Counted from the stretch's first letter, positions 44,772 to 54,777 are shown. The stretch is DNA of 64,000 nucleotides from Nodosilinea sp. PGN35 (GCF_029109325.1 NZ_JAQKQJ010000003.1:62001-126000); one strand, 5' to 3'. The notes: a model not told the origin generated them from the sequence alone. Numbers and translations: made by a program.

Positions 44772-45082
44772 AGGCGCAGGTATTGAGATGGTAACGATCA
44801 GGAACAGATGTAATACTAACTACATTGAAGACAAGAGATTTCCAGAAAGAATCTTGGAAAAAATCAATCTTCATAGTTCTTGTGGCGATAGAAAGCCCGC
44901 ATAAAGCGGGGTATATAAATTTCCGACCGCCCACGCATAAATACTGAAACTCCCAGGATCTTCCCGCAGCTATCTCAACATATCACTCCTGTCTGAGGCG
45001 GAAAACCGTCTCCCTCGGCGGAATTTTGTCGGGCAAAAATGCCGTTATCCTGGTTAGTACATAAGGTTTAGACGCGCAATCT
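44772..45082. other. Intergenic interval upstream of uvrC
   Basis: No gene seen. It is AT-rich at 44800-44940 and includes CCCGC-ATAAA-GCGGG at about 44897-44911, a small hairpin without a T-run. It probably holds divergent promoters. Confidence 0.4.
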
Positions 45083-46981
45083 GTGACTACGGCTCAACCC
45101 ACCACCCTGGTCAACGACCCCGATCGCCTGGAGGCTCGGCTCAAAGAGATTCCCAAGGAGCCGGGGGTCTACTTTATGAAGGACGGTCGCGACCAGACCC
45201 TTTACATCGGCAAGTCGAAGTGTCTGCGCACTCGGGTGCGGTCGTACTTCCGCGACTTCCACGGCCACATGCCGCGCATCGCCGTCATGGTGATGCAGAT
45301 TGTCGAGATCGAGTTTATTGTCACCGACACCGAGGCCGAGGCCCTGGCCCTAGAGGCCAATTTAATTAAGCAAAACCAGCCGCACTTTAACGTGCTGCTG
45401 AAGGATGACAAGAAGTACCCCTACCTCTGCGTCACCTGGTCAGAGGACTACCCCCGCATTTTCATCACCCGCAAGCGGCGCAAGAGCCTCAAGGATCGCT
45501 ACTACGGCCCCTACGTGGATGTGGGCCTGCTGCGCAGCACCCTGCACCTAGTGAAGCGGATTTTTCCCCTGCGCCAGCGGCCCCAGCCCGTCCACCGCGA
45601 TCGCCCCTGCCTCAACTACGACATTGGCCGCTGCCCCGGCGTCTGCCAGCAGCTGATCTCCCCGGAGGACTACCACAAGACCCTCCAGCGCGTTGTCATG
45701 GTGTTCCAGGGCCGCACCACCGAGCTGGTGGACATACTCACTGCCCAGATGGAGCGAGCTGCCGAAGACCTCAAGTTTGAGCTGGCGGCCCGGCTGCGGG
45801 ATCAGATTCGCGGCCTGGAGCGGCTCTGCGCCGACCAGAAGGTGGCCCTGCCGGACGACACCGTGTCGCGGGATGCGATCGCCCTGGCCGCCGACGACAA
45901 GCACGCCTGCGTGCAGATCTTTCAGGTGCGGGCCGGTCGCCTGGTGGGCCGTCTGGGCTTTACCGCCGATGCCGAATCGGGCACCCCCGGCGCGATTCTC
46001 CAGCGGGTGCTCGAAGACCACTACCAGACCGTAGAGGCGGTGGAAATTCCGGCGGTGATTCTCGCCCAGCATGAGCTGCCCGAGGGCGACATGCTGGCCC
46101 AGTACCTGAGCCAGCGGCGGGGCCGTAAGGTCTCGGTGGAGGTGCCCCAGCGCCAGACCAAGGCCGACCTGATCGATATGGTCGAGCGCAACGCCCAGTA
46201 CGAGCTGGCCCGCACCCAGGCCGCCGCCGATCGCAACATTCAGGCCCTGCAAGACCTGGCCGTGGCCCTGGATCTACCCGACCTGCCCAAGCGCATCGAG
46301 GGCTACGACATCTCCCACATTCAGGGCTCCGACGCCGTCGCCTCCCAGGTGGTGTTTGTCGATGGTATGGCCGCCAAGCAGCACTACCGCCACTACAAGA
46401 TCAAAAACCCCGAGGTGAAGCCGGGCCACTCCGACGACTTCGCCAGTATGGCCGAGGTGATTCGCCGCCGCTTTCGCCGCTACGCCACCGACCCCACCAA
46501 GCAGCGCCTGGGCAACCCCGACTGGCCCGACCTGGTGATGATCGACGGCGGCAAGGGCCAGCTCTCGGCGGTGGTCGAAGTGCTGCGGGAACTCAACCTG
46601 CTGCAAGATCTCAACGTGGTCAGCCTGGCCAAAAAGCGCGAAGAAATTTTCTTGCCGGGCGAATCGATCCCGCTGCCCACCGAAGCCGACCAGCCTGGGG
46701 TACAGCTGCTGCGCCGCCTGCGCGACGAGGCCCACCGCTTTGCCATCAGCTTCCACCGCAAGAAGCGGACGGATCGGATGCGGCGATCGCGCCTCTCCGA
46801 GATTCCCGGCCTCGGCCAGCACCGTCAGAAAGAGCTGCTGGCCGCCTTCCGCTCCATCGACTACATCCGCGAGGCCAGCCCTGAGCAGTTGGCCACTGTC
46901 CCCGGCATTGGCCCGCAATTGGCGCAGCAGATCTATGAGTACTTTCATCCTCAGGCGGAGGAGATTGAGGAGATGGTGTAG
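45083..46981 (+). CDS. uvrC: Excinuclease ABC subunit C
   Basis: Dual-incision nuclease of nucleotide excision repair, 632 residues. The GIY-YIG domain is at about 18-100 ([30 protein letters not shown]), then the UVR motif near 215-250 ([32 protein letters not shown]). The RNase H-like endonuclease domain includes [19 protein letters not shown] and [13 protein letters not shown], and a double helix-hairpin-helix DNA-binding end closes the protein ([36 protein letters not shown]). The start is GTG. No uvrA/B in the window. Confidence 0.97.
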   Translation: MTTAQPTTLVNDPDRLEARLKEIPKEPGVYFMKDGRDQTLYIGKSKCLRTRVRSYFRDFHGHMPRIAVMVMQIVEIEFIVTDTEAEALALEANLIKQNQPHFNVLLKDDKKYPYLCVTWSEDYPRIFITRKRRKSLKDRYYGPYVDVGLLRSTLHLVKRIFPLRQRPQPVHRDRPCLNYDIGRCPGVCQQLISPEDYHKTLQRVVMVFQGRTTELVDILTAQMERAAEDLKFELAARLRDQIRGLERLCADQKVALPDDTVSRDAIALAADDKHACVQIFQVRAGRLVGRLGFTADAESGTPGAILQRVLEDHYQTVEAVEIPAVILAQHELPEGDMLAQYLSQRRGRKVSVEVPQRQTKADLIDMVERNAQYELARTQAAADRNIQALQDLAVALDLPDLPKRIEGYDISHIQGSDAVASQVVFVDGMAAKQHYRHYKIKNPEVKPGHSDDFASMAEVIRRRFRRYATDPTKQRLGNPDWPDLVMIDGGKGQLSAVVEVLRELNLLQDLNVVSLAKKREEIFLPGESIPLPTEADQPGVQLLRRLRDEAHRFAISFHRKKRTDRMRRSRLSEIPGLGQHRQKELLAAFRSIDYIREASPEQLATVPGIGPQLAQQIYEYFHPQAEEIEEMV

Positions 46982-47375
46982 AGGGGTGATGGGGTAGGGG
47001 TGTGAAGGAGTGGAGAAGATAGGGAAGGTGGGGGAGATGGGGAAGGGGCTGCATTTACAGAGTTGAATGTTGCTCACAGACCCATTGGCAAGACAGAGGT
47101 TTAAACCGATGATCGGCCACTCCTTTCCGTTGGGTCCAGGGCGGCGGAACGGCCCTGGTCGAGCGGGGTCTGGGTACAATCGAAATGTCCCCAGCGGTAG
47201 ATCTGGCTTTATTCCAAAGTTCACTGCCCTCTGCCCGAACCTGGTGGGCAGTGCCCACCCTATCCACGGCAAGTTCCTCAGACTTGTAGCTTAATTGGAC
47301 GGTGCATTGCTGCGCTAATGCACCCTACGGGAACTGTTTACACTGGTTAAAGTCCCCTAGATCAATATTCCCCCT
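46982..47375. other. Repeat-containing intergenic interval
   Basis: No gene seen. It contains a GGTGGGCAGTGCCCACC palindrome at 47243-47259 and the sequence TGCATTGCTGCGCTAATGCA (47304-47323), which resembles dispersed sequence near 34845-34863. Confidence 0.5.
47243..47259. repeat. GGTGGGCA-type palindrome, distal copy
   Basis: GGTGGGCAGTGCCCACC differs from the copies at 34622 and 34748 only in the central base pair orientation. Confidence 0.65.
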
Positions 47376-47846
47376 ATGACCGTCGATGCCAATTTGCTAG
47401 AGCTGCTGTTTAGCGGTGCCAACCTCTTCGTGCTGCCCTTTTGGACGCTGATGGTGCTGGTGCCCAACGCCAAGCTCACCCGCGCCGTGATGGGGTCGCT
47501 GCTGCCCTTTGCTGCCCTGGCCGGGCTGTACCTGTTTCTCTTCGTTACCAGCTTTACCAACGTCGAAGGCATCGAAGCCCTCTCTAACCCCAACCTCGGC
47601 CTGGGCGACCTGGCGGCGATCTTTGCCCAGCCCCACGTCACCGCCACCGGCTGGGTACACTTTCTCGCCTTCGACCTGTTTGTCGGTCGCTGGATCTACT
47701 GGCAGGGTCAGGAAAGCGGCGTTTTCACCCGCCATTCCCTCGCTCTGTGCCTGTTTGCTGGCCCCCTGGGGCTGCTGTCGCACCTGGTGACCGACGCGCT
47801 GTGGCAGCGGTTTGCGAAGGGGACGGTGGAGGAGGTGGTGGGTTGA
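47376..47846 (+). CDS. ABA4-like (DUF4281) membrane protein
   Basis: A 156-residue membrane protein with four hydrophobic segments, matching the ABA4-like family. In plants ABA4 is needed for neoxanthin synthesis; the role in cyanobacteria is not settled. Family motifs are FWTLMVLVPNAKLT near 23-36, a segment ending ATGWVHFLAFDLFVGRWIYWQ (about 89-109) with a conserved His/Asp pair, and LFAGPLGLLSHLVT near the end. The start ATG follows AT-rich DNA. A GGTGAAG tandem repeat begins at its stop codon. Confidence 0.8.
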   Translation: MTVDANLLELLFSGANLFVLPFWTLMVLVPNAKLTRAVMGSLLPFAALAGLYLFLFVTSFTNVEGIEALSNPNLGLGDLAAIFAQPHVTATGWVHFLAFDLFVGRWIYWQGQESGVFTRHSLALCLFAGPLGLLSHLVTDALWQRFAKGTVEEVVG

Positions 47847-47899
47847 AGAGGTGAAGGGTGAAGGGTGAAGAGGTGAAGGGTGAAGAGGTGAAGGGGTGA
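47843..47899. repeat. GAAGGGTGAAGAGGT tandem repeat
   Basis: Direct repeats of GGTGAAG/GGTGAAGA units, about eight in a row, beginning in the last codon of the ABA4-like gene. Low-complexity, probably slippage-derived. Confidence 0.6.
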
Positions 47900-48025
47900 A
47901 GGCTATAACTGACTTCATCCACCCCCTACCCATCCACCCCTTCACTCCCCCACTCCCCACTCCCTTCGTCCCCAAAGGGTGATACAACTATCCCAGTATT
48001 GGCCAGTTAGCTAGTTAGACAAAAC

Positions 48026-49690
48026 GTGATGAGTTCTTTGGTGTCGTGGATGGGTAAAGGCAACGGAATTTGGGCGCGTCGTTCGTGGCGGCGATGGGGG
48101 CAGTTTGTGGGGCTGTTTGGGCTGGTGCTGGCGATCGCCCTGGGCTGCGCTGGCAACGACCAACCCGCCGCCAATGCTCCCGACGGCGATGGCCGGATTA
48201 CCATTGGCACCACCCTGACCGCCCGCACCCTCGACCCCGCCGACGCCTACGAGACCTTCCCCGGCATTTTGCTCTACAACCTGGGCGATCGCCTCTATAC
48301 CTACGAGCCTGGTACCACCGACCTGGTGCCCCAGTTGGCCACCGAGCTACCCACCGTCAGCGACGACGGTCTCACCTACACCATTCCCCTGCGGGAAGGG
48401 GTCACCCTCCACGACGGCACGCCTTTCAACGCCGAGGTGATGGCCTTTTCGATTCAGCGATTTATGGAAAACGGCGGTCGCCCCGCCTACCTGCTGTCGG
48501 AGAAAATTGCCAATGTCGAAGCCAGCGATGAGTACGAACTCACGCTGACCCTCAGCGCTCCTTTTGCGGCCTTCCCGGCCCTGCTGAGCTTTTCGGGCGT
48601 AACCCCGGTGTCGCCCGAGAGCTACGAGATCGGCACCGGCAGCTTTCGGCCCGACAGCTTTGTGGGCACCGGCCCCTACCGGCTGGCCGCCTTCACCAGC
48701 GACTCGATCAAGCTCGATGTCAACGAAGACTACTGGGGCGACGCCCCCGCCAACTCGGGCATCGACATCCAAATTTTCACCAGCCCCGCCAACCTCTACA
48801 ACACCTTTAGAACCGGCGGCCTCGACGTGGCCTACCAGACCCTCGACCCCGAGCAGGTGGCGGCCCTGGAGCGCGAAGAAGACTCCGGCGGCTGGGAGGT
48901 GATCGAGGCGGGCACCAATGTGATCAACTACATGTCGCTCAACCAGACCATTGAGCCCCTAGACGATGTGCGGGTGCGCCAGGCGATCGCCGCCATGGTC
49001 GATCGCCCCCTGCTCAACGATCGCGTCTTCCAGGGCCAGGCCGAACCGCTCTACAGCCTGATTCCCGCCAGCTTTGACGTGGCCGAGCCGGTGTTTCAAG
49101 AAGCCTACGGCGACGGCAACTTCGACCAGGCCCGCGCCCTGCTCACCGAGGCCGGGTTTTCTGAAACTAACCCCCTCACCGTCGAAATCTGGTACCCGTC
49201 GGCCTCCACCATTCGCAGCATTGTCGCCAACACCCTGAAAGAATCCATCGAAGCGGGGCTGCCCGGCCTAGTCACCGTCAACGTGCAGAACACCGAAGGA
49301 GCCACCCTGTGGGAAAACGTCGGCAAGGGCATCTATCCGATCATTCTCTCCAACTGGTACCCCGACTACTACGACCCCGACACCTTTATTCAACCCTTTT
49401 TGGGCTGTGAAACCGGCAGCGGCAGCACCTGCGAAGCCGGCCCCTCCCAGGCCAACGGCTCCTTCTACTACAGCCCTGAGGCCAACGACCTGATTGCCCA
49501 GCAGCGCGCCGAACAGGACCCCGCCGCCCGCCAGGGCATCATCGAAGACCTCCAGCAAATGATGGTCGAGGAGGTGCCCTACGTGCCCCTGTGGCAAAAC
49601 AAAGACTACGTCTTTGCCCAGGCCGGTGTAGACGGCGTTGCCGTAGAGCCAACCCAGCAGTTCTTACTCTGGCAAATCAGCCGAGGCTAA
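48026..49690 (+). CDS. ABC transporter solute-binding lipoprotein (SBP family 5)
   Basis: Extracytoplasmic binding protein of 554 residues of the peptide/nickel (DppA/OppA) class. A hydrophobic leader ends at a lipobox (VLAIALGC, Cys near 39), so it is a lipoprotein. Family landmarks are ITIGTTLTARTLDPADAYET, EGVTLHDGTPFNAEVM, GTGPYRLAAF and, at the end, EEVPYVPLWQNKDYVFAQAGVDG. The start may be the GTG at 48026 or the ATG at 48029. The permease gene begins 3 bases after the stop, so the pair is an operon. Confidence 0.92.
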   Translation: MMSSLVSWMGKGNGIWARRSWRRWGQFVGLFGLVLAIALGCAGNDQPAANAPDGDGRITIGTTLTARTLDPADAYETFPGILLYNLGDRLYTYEPGTTDLVPQLATELPTVSDDGLTYTIPLREGVTLHDGTPFNAEVMAFSIQRFMENGGRPAYLLSEKIANVEASDEYELTLTLSAPFAAFPALLSFSGVTPVSPESYEIGTGSFRPDSFVGTGPYRLAAFTSDSIKLDVNEDYWGDAPANSGIDIQIFTSPANLYNTFRTGGLDVAYQTLDPEQVAALEREEDSGGWEVIEAGTNVINYMSLNQTIEPLDDVRVRQAIAAMVDRPLLNDRVFQGQAEPLYSLIPASFDVAEPVFQEAYGDGNFDQARALLTEAGFSETNPLTVEIWYPSASTIRSIVANTLKESIEAGLPGLVTVNVQNTEGATLWENVGKGIYPIILSNWYPDYYDPDTFIQPFLGCETGSGSTCEAGPSQANGSFYYSPEANDLIAQQRAEQDPAARQGIIEDLQQMMVEEVPYVPLWQNKDYVFAQAGVDGVAVEPTQQFLLWQISRG

Positions 49691-49693
49691 CCC

Positions 49694-50722
49694 ATGTCCT
49701 CCCGCTCCGCCGCCCTGCGCTACTACATCTTCACCCGGCTGCTGCTGGCCCCGCTGATGATCTTGACCATCACTACGGTGGTGTTTTTGCTGCTGCGGGC
49801 CACCCCCGGCGACCCGGTGGATGCGCTGCTGGGGGCGCGGGCACCAGCAGCGGCGAAGGAGGCGCTGCGGGTTCAACTCGGCCTCGACCAGCCCCTCTTG
49901 ATTCAGTACCTGAGCTACCTGGGAGATCTGCTGCGTCTGGATCTGGGCTCGTCTCTGGCCACCCAGGGGCAAACCGTTTGGCAGATTATTCGGGCTCACT
50001 TTCCGGCGACGGTGGAGCTGACGGTGTGCGGTATGGTGGTGGCTACGGTGGTGGGAGTCGGCGTCGGTGCCCTGGCGGCCTCGCGGCCCAACTCGCCGCT
50101 GGATGCCGGGGGCAGGCTATTTGGCATTGTCACCTACGCCATTCCGATGTATTGGTTTGGCATGATCTTGCAGCTCATTTTTGCGGTGCAGCTGCGCTGG
50201 TTTCCCATTGGTACTCGCTACCCCCTGCGGGCTGCTCCGCCCGCTGGCCCGACTGGGCTGTACCTGCTCGACAGCCTGCTGACCCTGGATATAGGGGCCT
50301 TTTTCACCACCCTCTACTATCTGGCCCTGCCCAGCCTCACCCTGGGAATTTTGATCAGCGGGGTGTTTGAGCGCATGGTGCGGGTCAATCTGAAGCAAAC
50401 CCTGGCGGCTGACTACGTGGAGGCGGCCAGGGCGCGAGGCATTCCCGAGCGGCGCATTGTGCTGGTGCATGCGTTGAAGAATGCCATGATTCCGGTGATT
50501 ACGATTTTGGGGCTGACCTTTGCCGCCATGCTGGGGGGCGCGGTGCTGACGGAGGTGACTTTTTCCTGGCCGGGGCTGGCCAACCGGCTCTACGAGGCAA
50601 TCTCCCAGCGCGACTACCCGGTGGTGCAGGGGCTGATGGTATTTTTCGCCATGATTGTGGCGGTAATCAGCATTGCGATCGATATCTTAAATGCCTACAT
50701 CGACCCTCGGATTCGCTACTAA
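49694..50722 (+). CDS. ABC transporter permease, DppB/OppB type
   Basis: Inner-membrane permease of 342 residues with six membrane helices, partner of the lipoprotein encoded just upstream. The N-terminal signature LLRATPGDPVDALLG and the cytoplasmic EAA loop (YVEAARARGIPERRIVLVHALKNAMIPVITILG) that contacts the ATPase are present. The C terminus IDILNAYIDPRIRY is typical of the family. The expected second permease (DppC) and the ATPase(s) are not adjacent, so they must be encoded elsewhere or this is a split system. Confidence 0.92.
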   Translation: MSSRSAALRYYIFTRLLLAPLMILTITTVVFLLLRATPGDPVDALLGARAPAAAKEALRVQLGLDQPLLIQYLSYLGDLLRLDLGSSLATQGQTVWQIIRAHFPATVELTVCGMVVATVVGVGVGALAASRPNSPLDAGGRLFGIVTYAIPMYWFGMILQLIFAVQLRWFPIGTRYPLRAAPPAGPTGLYLLDSLLTLDIGAFFTTLYYLALPSLTLGILISGVFERMVRVNLKQTLAADYVEAARARGIPERRIVLVHALKNAMIPVITILGLTFAAMLGGAVLTEVTFSWPGLANRLYEAISQRDYPVVQGLMVFFAMIVAVISIAIDILNAYIDPRIRY

Positions 50723-51184
50723 ATTCTAGACTGGAGAGGGTGACGGCGATTGATCTTGGAGTATAGCTGTAGCCAGTCTGGTTACGACAATTTCCCTAGG
50801 AATGTTCAAACGTTTGAACGTTCCTAGGGTTGCTGAATGTGCTGATCCAGTTGACCATGGCTATAGGCCGTTCTGCTGCATCGCTGTGACAGAGGCGTGC
50901 CCAGGGTTAGCACTGACTCTGGTGGAAGCAGGGCGGTTTTTGCTTGGGGCTCAGGGGTTAGAAACTGTTGCCTTGCTGAGGCCGCAGGTCGCCAGGGTGG
51001 TGGAAAATCGGGGGGGTAGGGGGTGTGCCTCAGCTCAGAAATTTGTGGCCGATTATTTAGAATATCTACAGCAGTTAACGACTTCTAAATATAGGTTTAG
51101 ACCGTTGGGGTCCTTTCTTTTACGCTTTAGCCAGTGGGAATGCTGAACTGATAGGGAGCCTGGGACTAAAGCCCAAAGGTAAAG
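50723..51184. other. Intergenic interval with MITE-like element
   Basis: Only the repeat at 50762-50866 is recognisable. The open frame at 50802-51146 starts inside it and lacks coding character. The promoter of the RsbQ-like operon is presumably near its right end. Confidence 0.55.
50762..50866. repeat. MITE-like element, copy 2
   Basis: Starts TATAGCTGTAGCCAGTCTGG and ends CCATGGCTATAG, as in copy 1 at 30825. The central 36 bases (50794-50829, CCCTAGGAA...TTCCTAGGG) are palindromic with a single mismatched pair and include GTTCAAACGTTTGAAC. No transposase is encoded. Confidence 0.75.
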
Positions 51185-52006
51185 TTGGCAGTGGATGTGT
51201 TAAGCCGCAACAATGTAACGGTGCTTGGCCGGGGGCAGCGGCCCCTGATTATGGCCCACGGATTTGGCTGTGATCAAAAGATGTGGCGGTTTGTGACCCC
51301 GGCCTTTGAGGCCGACTACCGGCTGATTTTGTTTGACTACGTGGGGTTTGGTAAGTCTGATTTAGCCGCCTACGACCCCCAGCGGTACAGCCAGCTCCAG
51401 GGCTATGCCGAGGATGTGTTGGAGATCTGTGGGGCGCTGAAGCTGGAGCAGGCCATTTTTGTGGGTCACTCGGTGAGCAGCATGATTGGCCTGCTGGCGG
51501 CGATCGCCGTCCCCGAGCGCTTTGCCCAGCTGGTGATGATCGGCCCTTCGCCCTGCTACATCAACGAGGACGGCTACATTGGCGGCTTTGAACGCCAGGA
51601 TATCGACCAGATGCTCGACATTATGGAAAAAAACTACATGGGCTGGGCGCACTTTTTGGCCCCAGTGGTGATGCAGAACGCCGATCGCCCCCAGCTGACC
51701 CAGGAGCTAGAGGAAAGCTTTTGCTCGACCGACCCTACGGTAGCCATTCAGTTTGCCAAGACTACCTTCTATGGCGACAACCGCCGCGACTTGGCCCTCG
51801 CCCCGGTACCCTCACTGATTTTGCAGTGTCGGGAGGACGCGATCGCCCCTGTAGAGGTGGGCCACTACCTGCACCGGCATCTGCCCCACAGCACCCTGAC
51901 GCTGATGGAGGCCACCGGCCACTGCCCCCACCTCAGCCACCCCGACGAGACCATTCAGCACATCAAAACCTATCTGGAGGCGGCCAGCCTGACGGCCTAT
52001 GGCTAA
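51185..52006 (+). CDS. RsbQ-like alpha/beta hydrolase
   Basis: A soluble protein of 273 residues in the RsbQ/D14/KAI2 branch of alpha/beta hydrolases, which sense small hydrophobic ligands. The triad is Ser in VGHSVSSMIG (about 97), Asp in CREDAIAP (about 219) and His in TGHCPHLSHP (about 247); the spacing matches Bacillus RsbQ. MAHGFGCDQKMW supplies the oxyanion region. The start is uncertain: TTG at 51185, or GTG at 51191/51197; AAAGG lies just upstream. It overlaps the PAS-GAF-GGDEF gene by 8 bases, which points to a coupled sensing module. Confidence 0.88.
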   Translation: MAVDVLSRNNVTVLGRGQRPLIMAHGFGCDQKMWRFVTPAFEADYRLILFDYVGFGKSDLAAYDPQRYSQLQGYAEDVLEICGALKLEQAIFVGHSVSSMIGLLAAIAVPERFAQLVMIGPSPCYINEDGYIGGFERQDIDQMLDIMEKNYMGWAHFLAPVVMQNADRPQLTQELEESFCSTDPTVAIQFAKTTFYGDNRRDLALAPVPSLILQCREDAIAPVEVGHYLHRHLPHSTLTLMEATGHCPHLSHPDETIQHIKTYLEAASLTAYG

Positions 52007-53615
52007 CCGGAATTCTACCCCCAGGTCTACCCCCCAGGGCCTAGACCCTCTGCTCGACCAGGCCCCCTGCGGTTTTCTGTCGGTGCGCGACGACGGCGTG
52101 ATTGAAACCGTCAACGCTACGCTGCTGGCGCTGCTAGGCTGGGAGCGAGCGGCCTTAGCCGGGCAAAATATCGGGGTCATTTTGCCCGTGGCCAGCCGCA
52201 TTTTTTACCAAACCCATGTTTTCCCTATGCTGCGGGTGCAGGGGGCGGTGAGCGAAATTTACTTTTCGCTGCGATCGCGATCGGGTCAAGAGGTTCCCGT
52301 TTTGGTCAACGGGGTGCGGCGGCAGCGCCAGGGAGAGACCTTCAATGACTGCGTGGTAATTGCCGTCGGCCAGCGGATGCAGTACGAAGACGCGATTCTG
52401 CGGGCCAAAAAAAAGGCCGAGGCTGCCATCGGTGCCCAAAAACAGGCCGAGGCCACCCTCAAGCACCAGTACGAGTGGGCTGTAGCGCTGGGGCAAATCA
52501 CCCAGCACATTCGGGAATCCCTTGAACTCACCCATATTTTTGCCGCAGCGGCCCAGGAGATTCGGCAGTGCCTGGGGGCCGACCGGGTGGGCATCTACCG
52601 ATTTTGCCGGGAGGAGGCCACCCGCAGCGGGTTTGTGTCGGAGGCGGTGGCCCCCGGAGTGGCCTCGGTGATGGTGGCTCAGACATTGCACCACGGCTTT
52701 GGCGATCACTACCTGAGCATTCGCCACAACGCTGGCACCCTGGCCATTCGAGATATCCACCAAATGAGTTTGCTAGAGGAGCACGGCCAGCTGTTCAGTC
52801 AGTTTGATGTGCAGGCCGCCCTGGTTGTGCCCCTGCAAAAGGAGACCGACCTCTGGGGGCTAATTGTCATCCACCACTGCTCGGGGCCGCGCTACTGGCA
52901 GGGGGCTGAGATCGAACTGGTGGAATCGATCGCGGTGCAGCTGGCGATCGCCATTCACCAGGCAGACCTGGTCAAACGGCTGCAGGACGAGCTGCAAGAG
53001 CGCCAGCGGGCCGAGGTGCGCCTCACCCAGATCAATGCTGAACTGCAGCGGGCTACGGGGTTGCTAGAGCAGATGGCCCACCTTGACCCGCTCACTCAAA
53101 TTGCCAACCGCCGCCGGTTTGGCGATTGTCTAGACCAGGAGTGGGCTCGCCTCAGCCGCGATCGCCTGCCGCTGTCGCTGCTGCTGTTCGATGTCGATTA
53201 TTTCAAGTTCTATAACGACAGCTACGGTCACCAGCGGGGCGACGACTGTCTCTACGCCATTGCCCAGGCCGTTCAGGCTGTGTTGGGTCGCCCCACCGAT
53301 CTGCTGGCCCGCTACGGCGGCGAGGAGTTTGCGGTGGTTTTGCCCGGTACCAGCCGGGACGGGGCGATCGCGGTAGCCCGGCACATCCATCGGGCGATCG
53401 CGGCTTTGGCCATTGCCCATTCGACTTCGGCGGTGAGTTCTCAAATTACCATCAGCCTGGGCATCGCCACCCTAATTCCCTCCCACCGGCTGACCTCCAA
53501 GGTGCTGATTCAGCGGGCCGATCGGGCCCTTTACCGGGCCAAGCAGCAGGGGCGCAATCGCTCGGTGGTGTTTGATCCGGCGGGGTTTGCCCCTCCGCCC
53601 TCCGCAGGGGGGTGA
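51999..53615 (+). CDS. PAS-GAF diguanylate cyclase
   Basis: Signalling enzyme of 538 residues. An RsbP-like PAS domain (about 15-130, APCGFLSVRDDGVIETVNATLLALLGW) is followed by a coiled coil (about 135-165), a GAF domain (about 170-325, GADRVGIYRFCRE...FDVQAALVVPL) and a GGDEF domain (about 365-525). The active site YGGEEF and the inhibitory-site motif RPTD five residues earlier are intact, so it should make c-di-GMP with product feedback. The start overlaps the RsbQ-like gene; the next gene follows after 4 bases. Confidence 0.9.
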   Translation: MANRNSTPRSTPQGLDPLLDQAPCGFLSVRDDGVIETVNATLLALLGWERAALAGQNIGVILPVASRIFYQTHVFPMLRVQGAVSEIYFSLRSRSGQEVPVLVNGVRRQRQGETFNDCVVIAVGQRMQYEDAILRAKKKAEAAIGAQKQAEATLKHQYEWAVALGQITQHIRESLELTHIFAAAAQEIRQCLGADRVGIYRFCREEATRSGFVSEAVAPGVASVMVAQTLHHGFGDHYLSIRHNAGTLAIRDIHQMSLLEEHGQLFSQFDVQAALVVPLQKETDLWGLIVIHHCSGPRYWQGAEIELVESIAVQLAIAIHQADLVKRLQDELQERQRAEVRLTQINAELQRATGLLEQMAHLDPLTQIANRRRFGDCLDQEWARLSRDRLPLSLLLFDVDYFKFYNDSYGHQRGDDCLYAIAQAVQAVLGRPTDLLARYGGEEFAVVLPGTSRDGAIAVARHIHRAIAALAIAHSTSAVSSQITISLGIATLIPSHRLTSKVLIQRADRALYRAKQQGRNRSVVFDPAGFAPPPSAGG

Positions 53616-53619
53616 TGCG

Positions 53620-54642
53620 ATGGAAGGGATGACGCTGATCAGGCGCTACGGCGACGGCAAACGCGACTTTAGCTGGGCGGATCTGCGCGCCGCAGATCTG
53701 AGTCAGGCCCAGCTGCCCACCATCGACCTGTCGCGGGCAAATCTGGCCGGGGCGAATCTGGCCGGGGCCGATTTGCGCCAGGCCAACCTCTTTAAGGCGA
53801 ACCTGACGGGCACCAACCTGGTGGGCGCTGACCTGAGCGGGGCGAATCTGCGCCGCGCCGATCTGACGGCGGCCCGTTTCGACCCAGAGCAGCTGGCCAC
53901 AGCGGATACGCGGGGGGCGGTCGGCCTGGCTGCCGCAGCGATGCCTGAGCCAACAGCCGTCTCCCCCAACGCGCCGATTCCCCCAGCTTTCGCCACCGAC
54001 GGTAAGGTGCCTGACCCCGTAGCCTTCCCCGCTGCCGTAGCCTCCCCTGCGATCGCCTTAGCGCGGAGAGAAACGGTGATCTCCCTAGCCATCCTGGGAA
54101 TTGGTCATCTGTTCTACGGCATAGTACTGGGGGCAGCGCAGGTGGCCGCTGGCTGGTGGCCGCTGGTGTGGCTGCCCGTTGGCCTCGGCCTTTGGCAGGA
54201 GGAGCTGATCTGGTTTGTGCCGGTGCTGGGGGCGATCGCCGTAGTGGTCGCCCTGGAGCTATCGGCGGCGGTGCTGTTGTTTTTCCTGCCCGTGGCGCTG
54301 GGTCTTGGGGTTGCCTTCGCCCTCTGCGGTAGCATTCTGGGGTGGAGCTGGGGGCAAAGCCTTAAGACCACGGTCTGGTTTGGCGGCCTGGCATTTTTGG
54401 CTATGCACAGCGCAATTTGGCTGTTTGACGGCAGCAACGCCTACAGCGGCGGGGGCATTGTGCTGAATTTGCAGACTTTTCCCGTGGCGCTGCTGCTGGG
54501 GCTAGGGCTGCTGGCCGTGGCCCGCGGAGCCCTGGCCTATACCCAGCTGGCTGAGCTGCGCTACACCCCGGCGCGCCAGTGGCTTTACCTCGGCGGCAGT
54601 GCGGCGGTGGGGCTGCTGACAGGGGTAGTGGTGAGTCGCTAA
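53620..54642 (+). CDS. Pentapeptide-repeat membrane protein
   Basis: A 340-residue protein with an N-terminal right-handed quadrilateral beta-helix of about ten A(D/N)Lxx pentapeptides (residues 14-80), an Ala/Pro-rich linker and a C-terminal membrane domain with about seven hydrophobic segments (150-335). The start at 53620 follows a GGGGGG Shine-Dalgarno-like run that spans the preceding stop codon. Function unknown. It is the third gene of the apparent RsbQ/PAS-GGDEF operon and could be a membrane-associated output, but that is inference. Confidence 0.8.
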   Translation: MEGMTLIRRYGDGKRDFSWADLRAADLSQAQLPTIDLSRANLAGANLAGADLRQANLFKANLTGTNLVGADLSGANLRRADLTAARFDPEQLATADTRGAVGLAAAAMPEPTAVSPNAPIPPAFATDGKVPDPVAFPAAVASPAIALARRETVISLAILGIGHLFYGIVLGAAQVAAGWWPLVWLPVGLGLWQEELIWFVPVLGAIAVVVALELSAAVLLFFLPVALGLGVAFALCGSILGWSWGQSLKTTVWFGGLAFLAMHSAIWLFDGSNAYSGGGIVLNLQTFPVALLLGLGLLAVARGALAYTQLAELRYTPARQWLYLGGSAAVGLLTGVVVSR

Positions 54643-54777
54643 CAGTTTGCGGGGGCAAACCAGCCTATGCTCTAGCCAGGCGTCACAGCCCAGCCCGCAG
54701 GCCCAGCGCCCAACTGATATACTGAACGTCCAACCGTTACAAAAAGCAAAGCGCACGCCTGCCCGCCCACGGAGATT

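Noticed and set aside
47282..47325. D-arm-like sequence TAGCTTAATTGGA suggesting a tRNA
   Set aside because: No T-arm, anticodon stem or acceptor pairing can be made around it.
50802..51146. Open frame of 114 codons upstream of the RsbQ-like gene
   Set aside because: It starts inside the MITE-like repeat, has no ribosome-binding site and no protein-like pattern.
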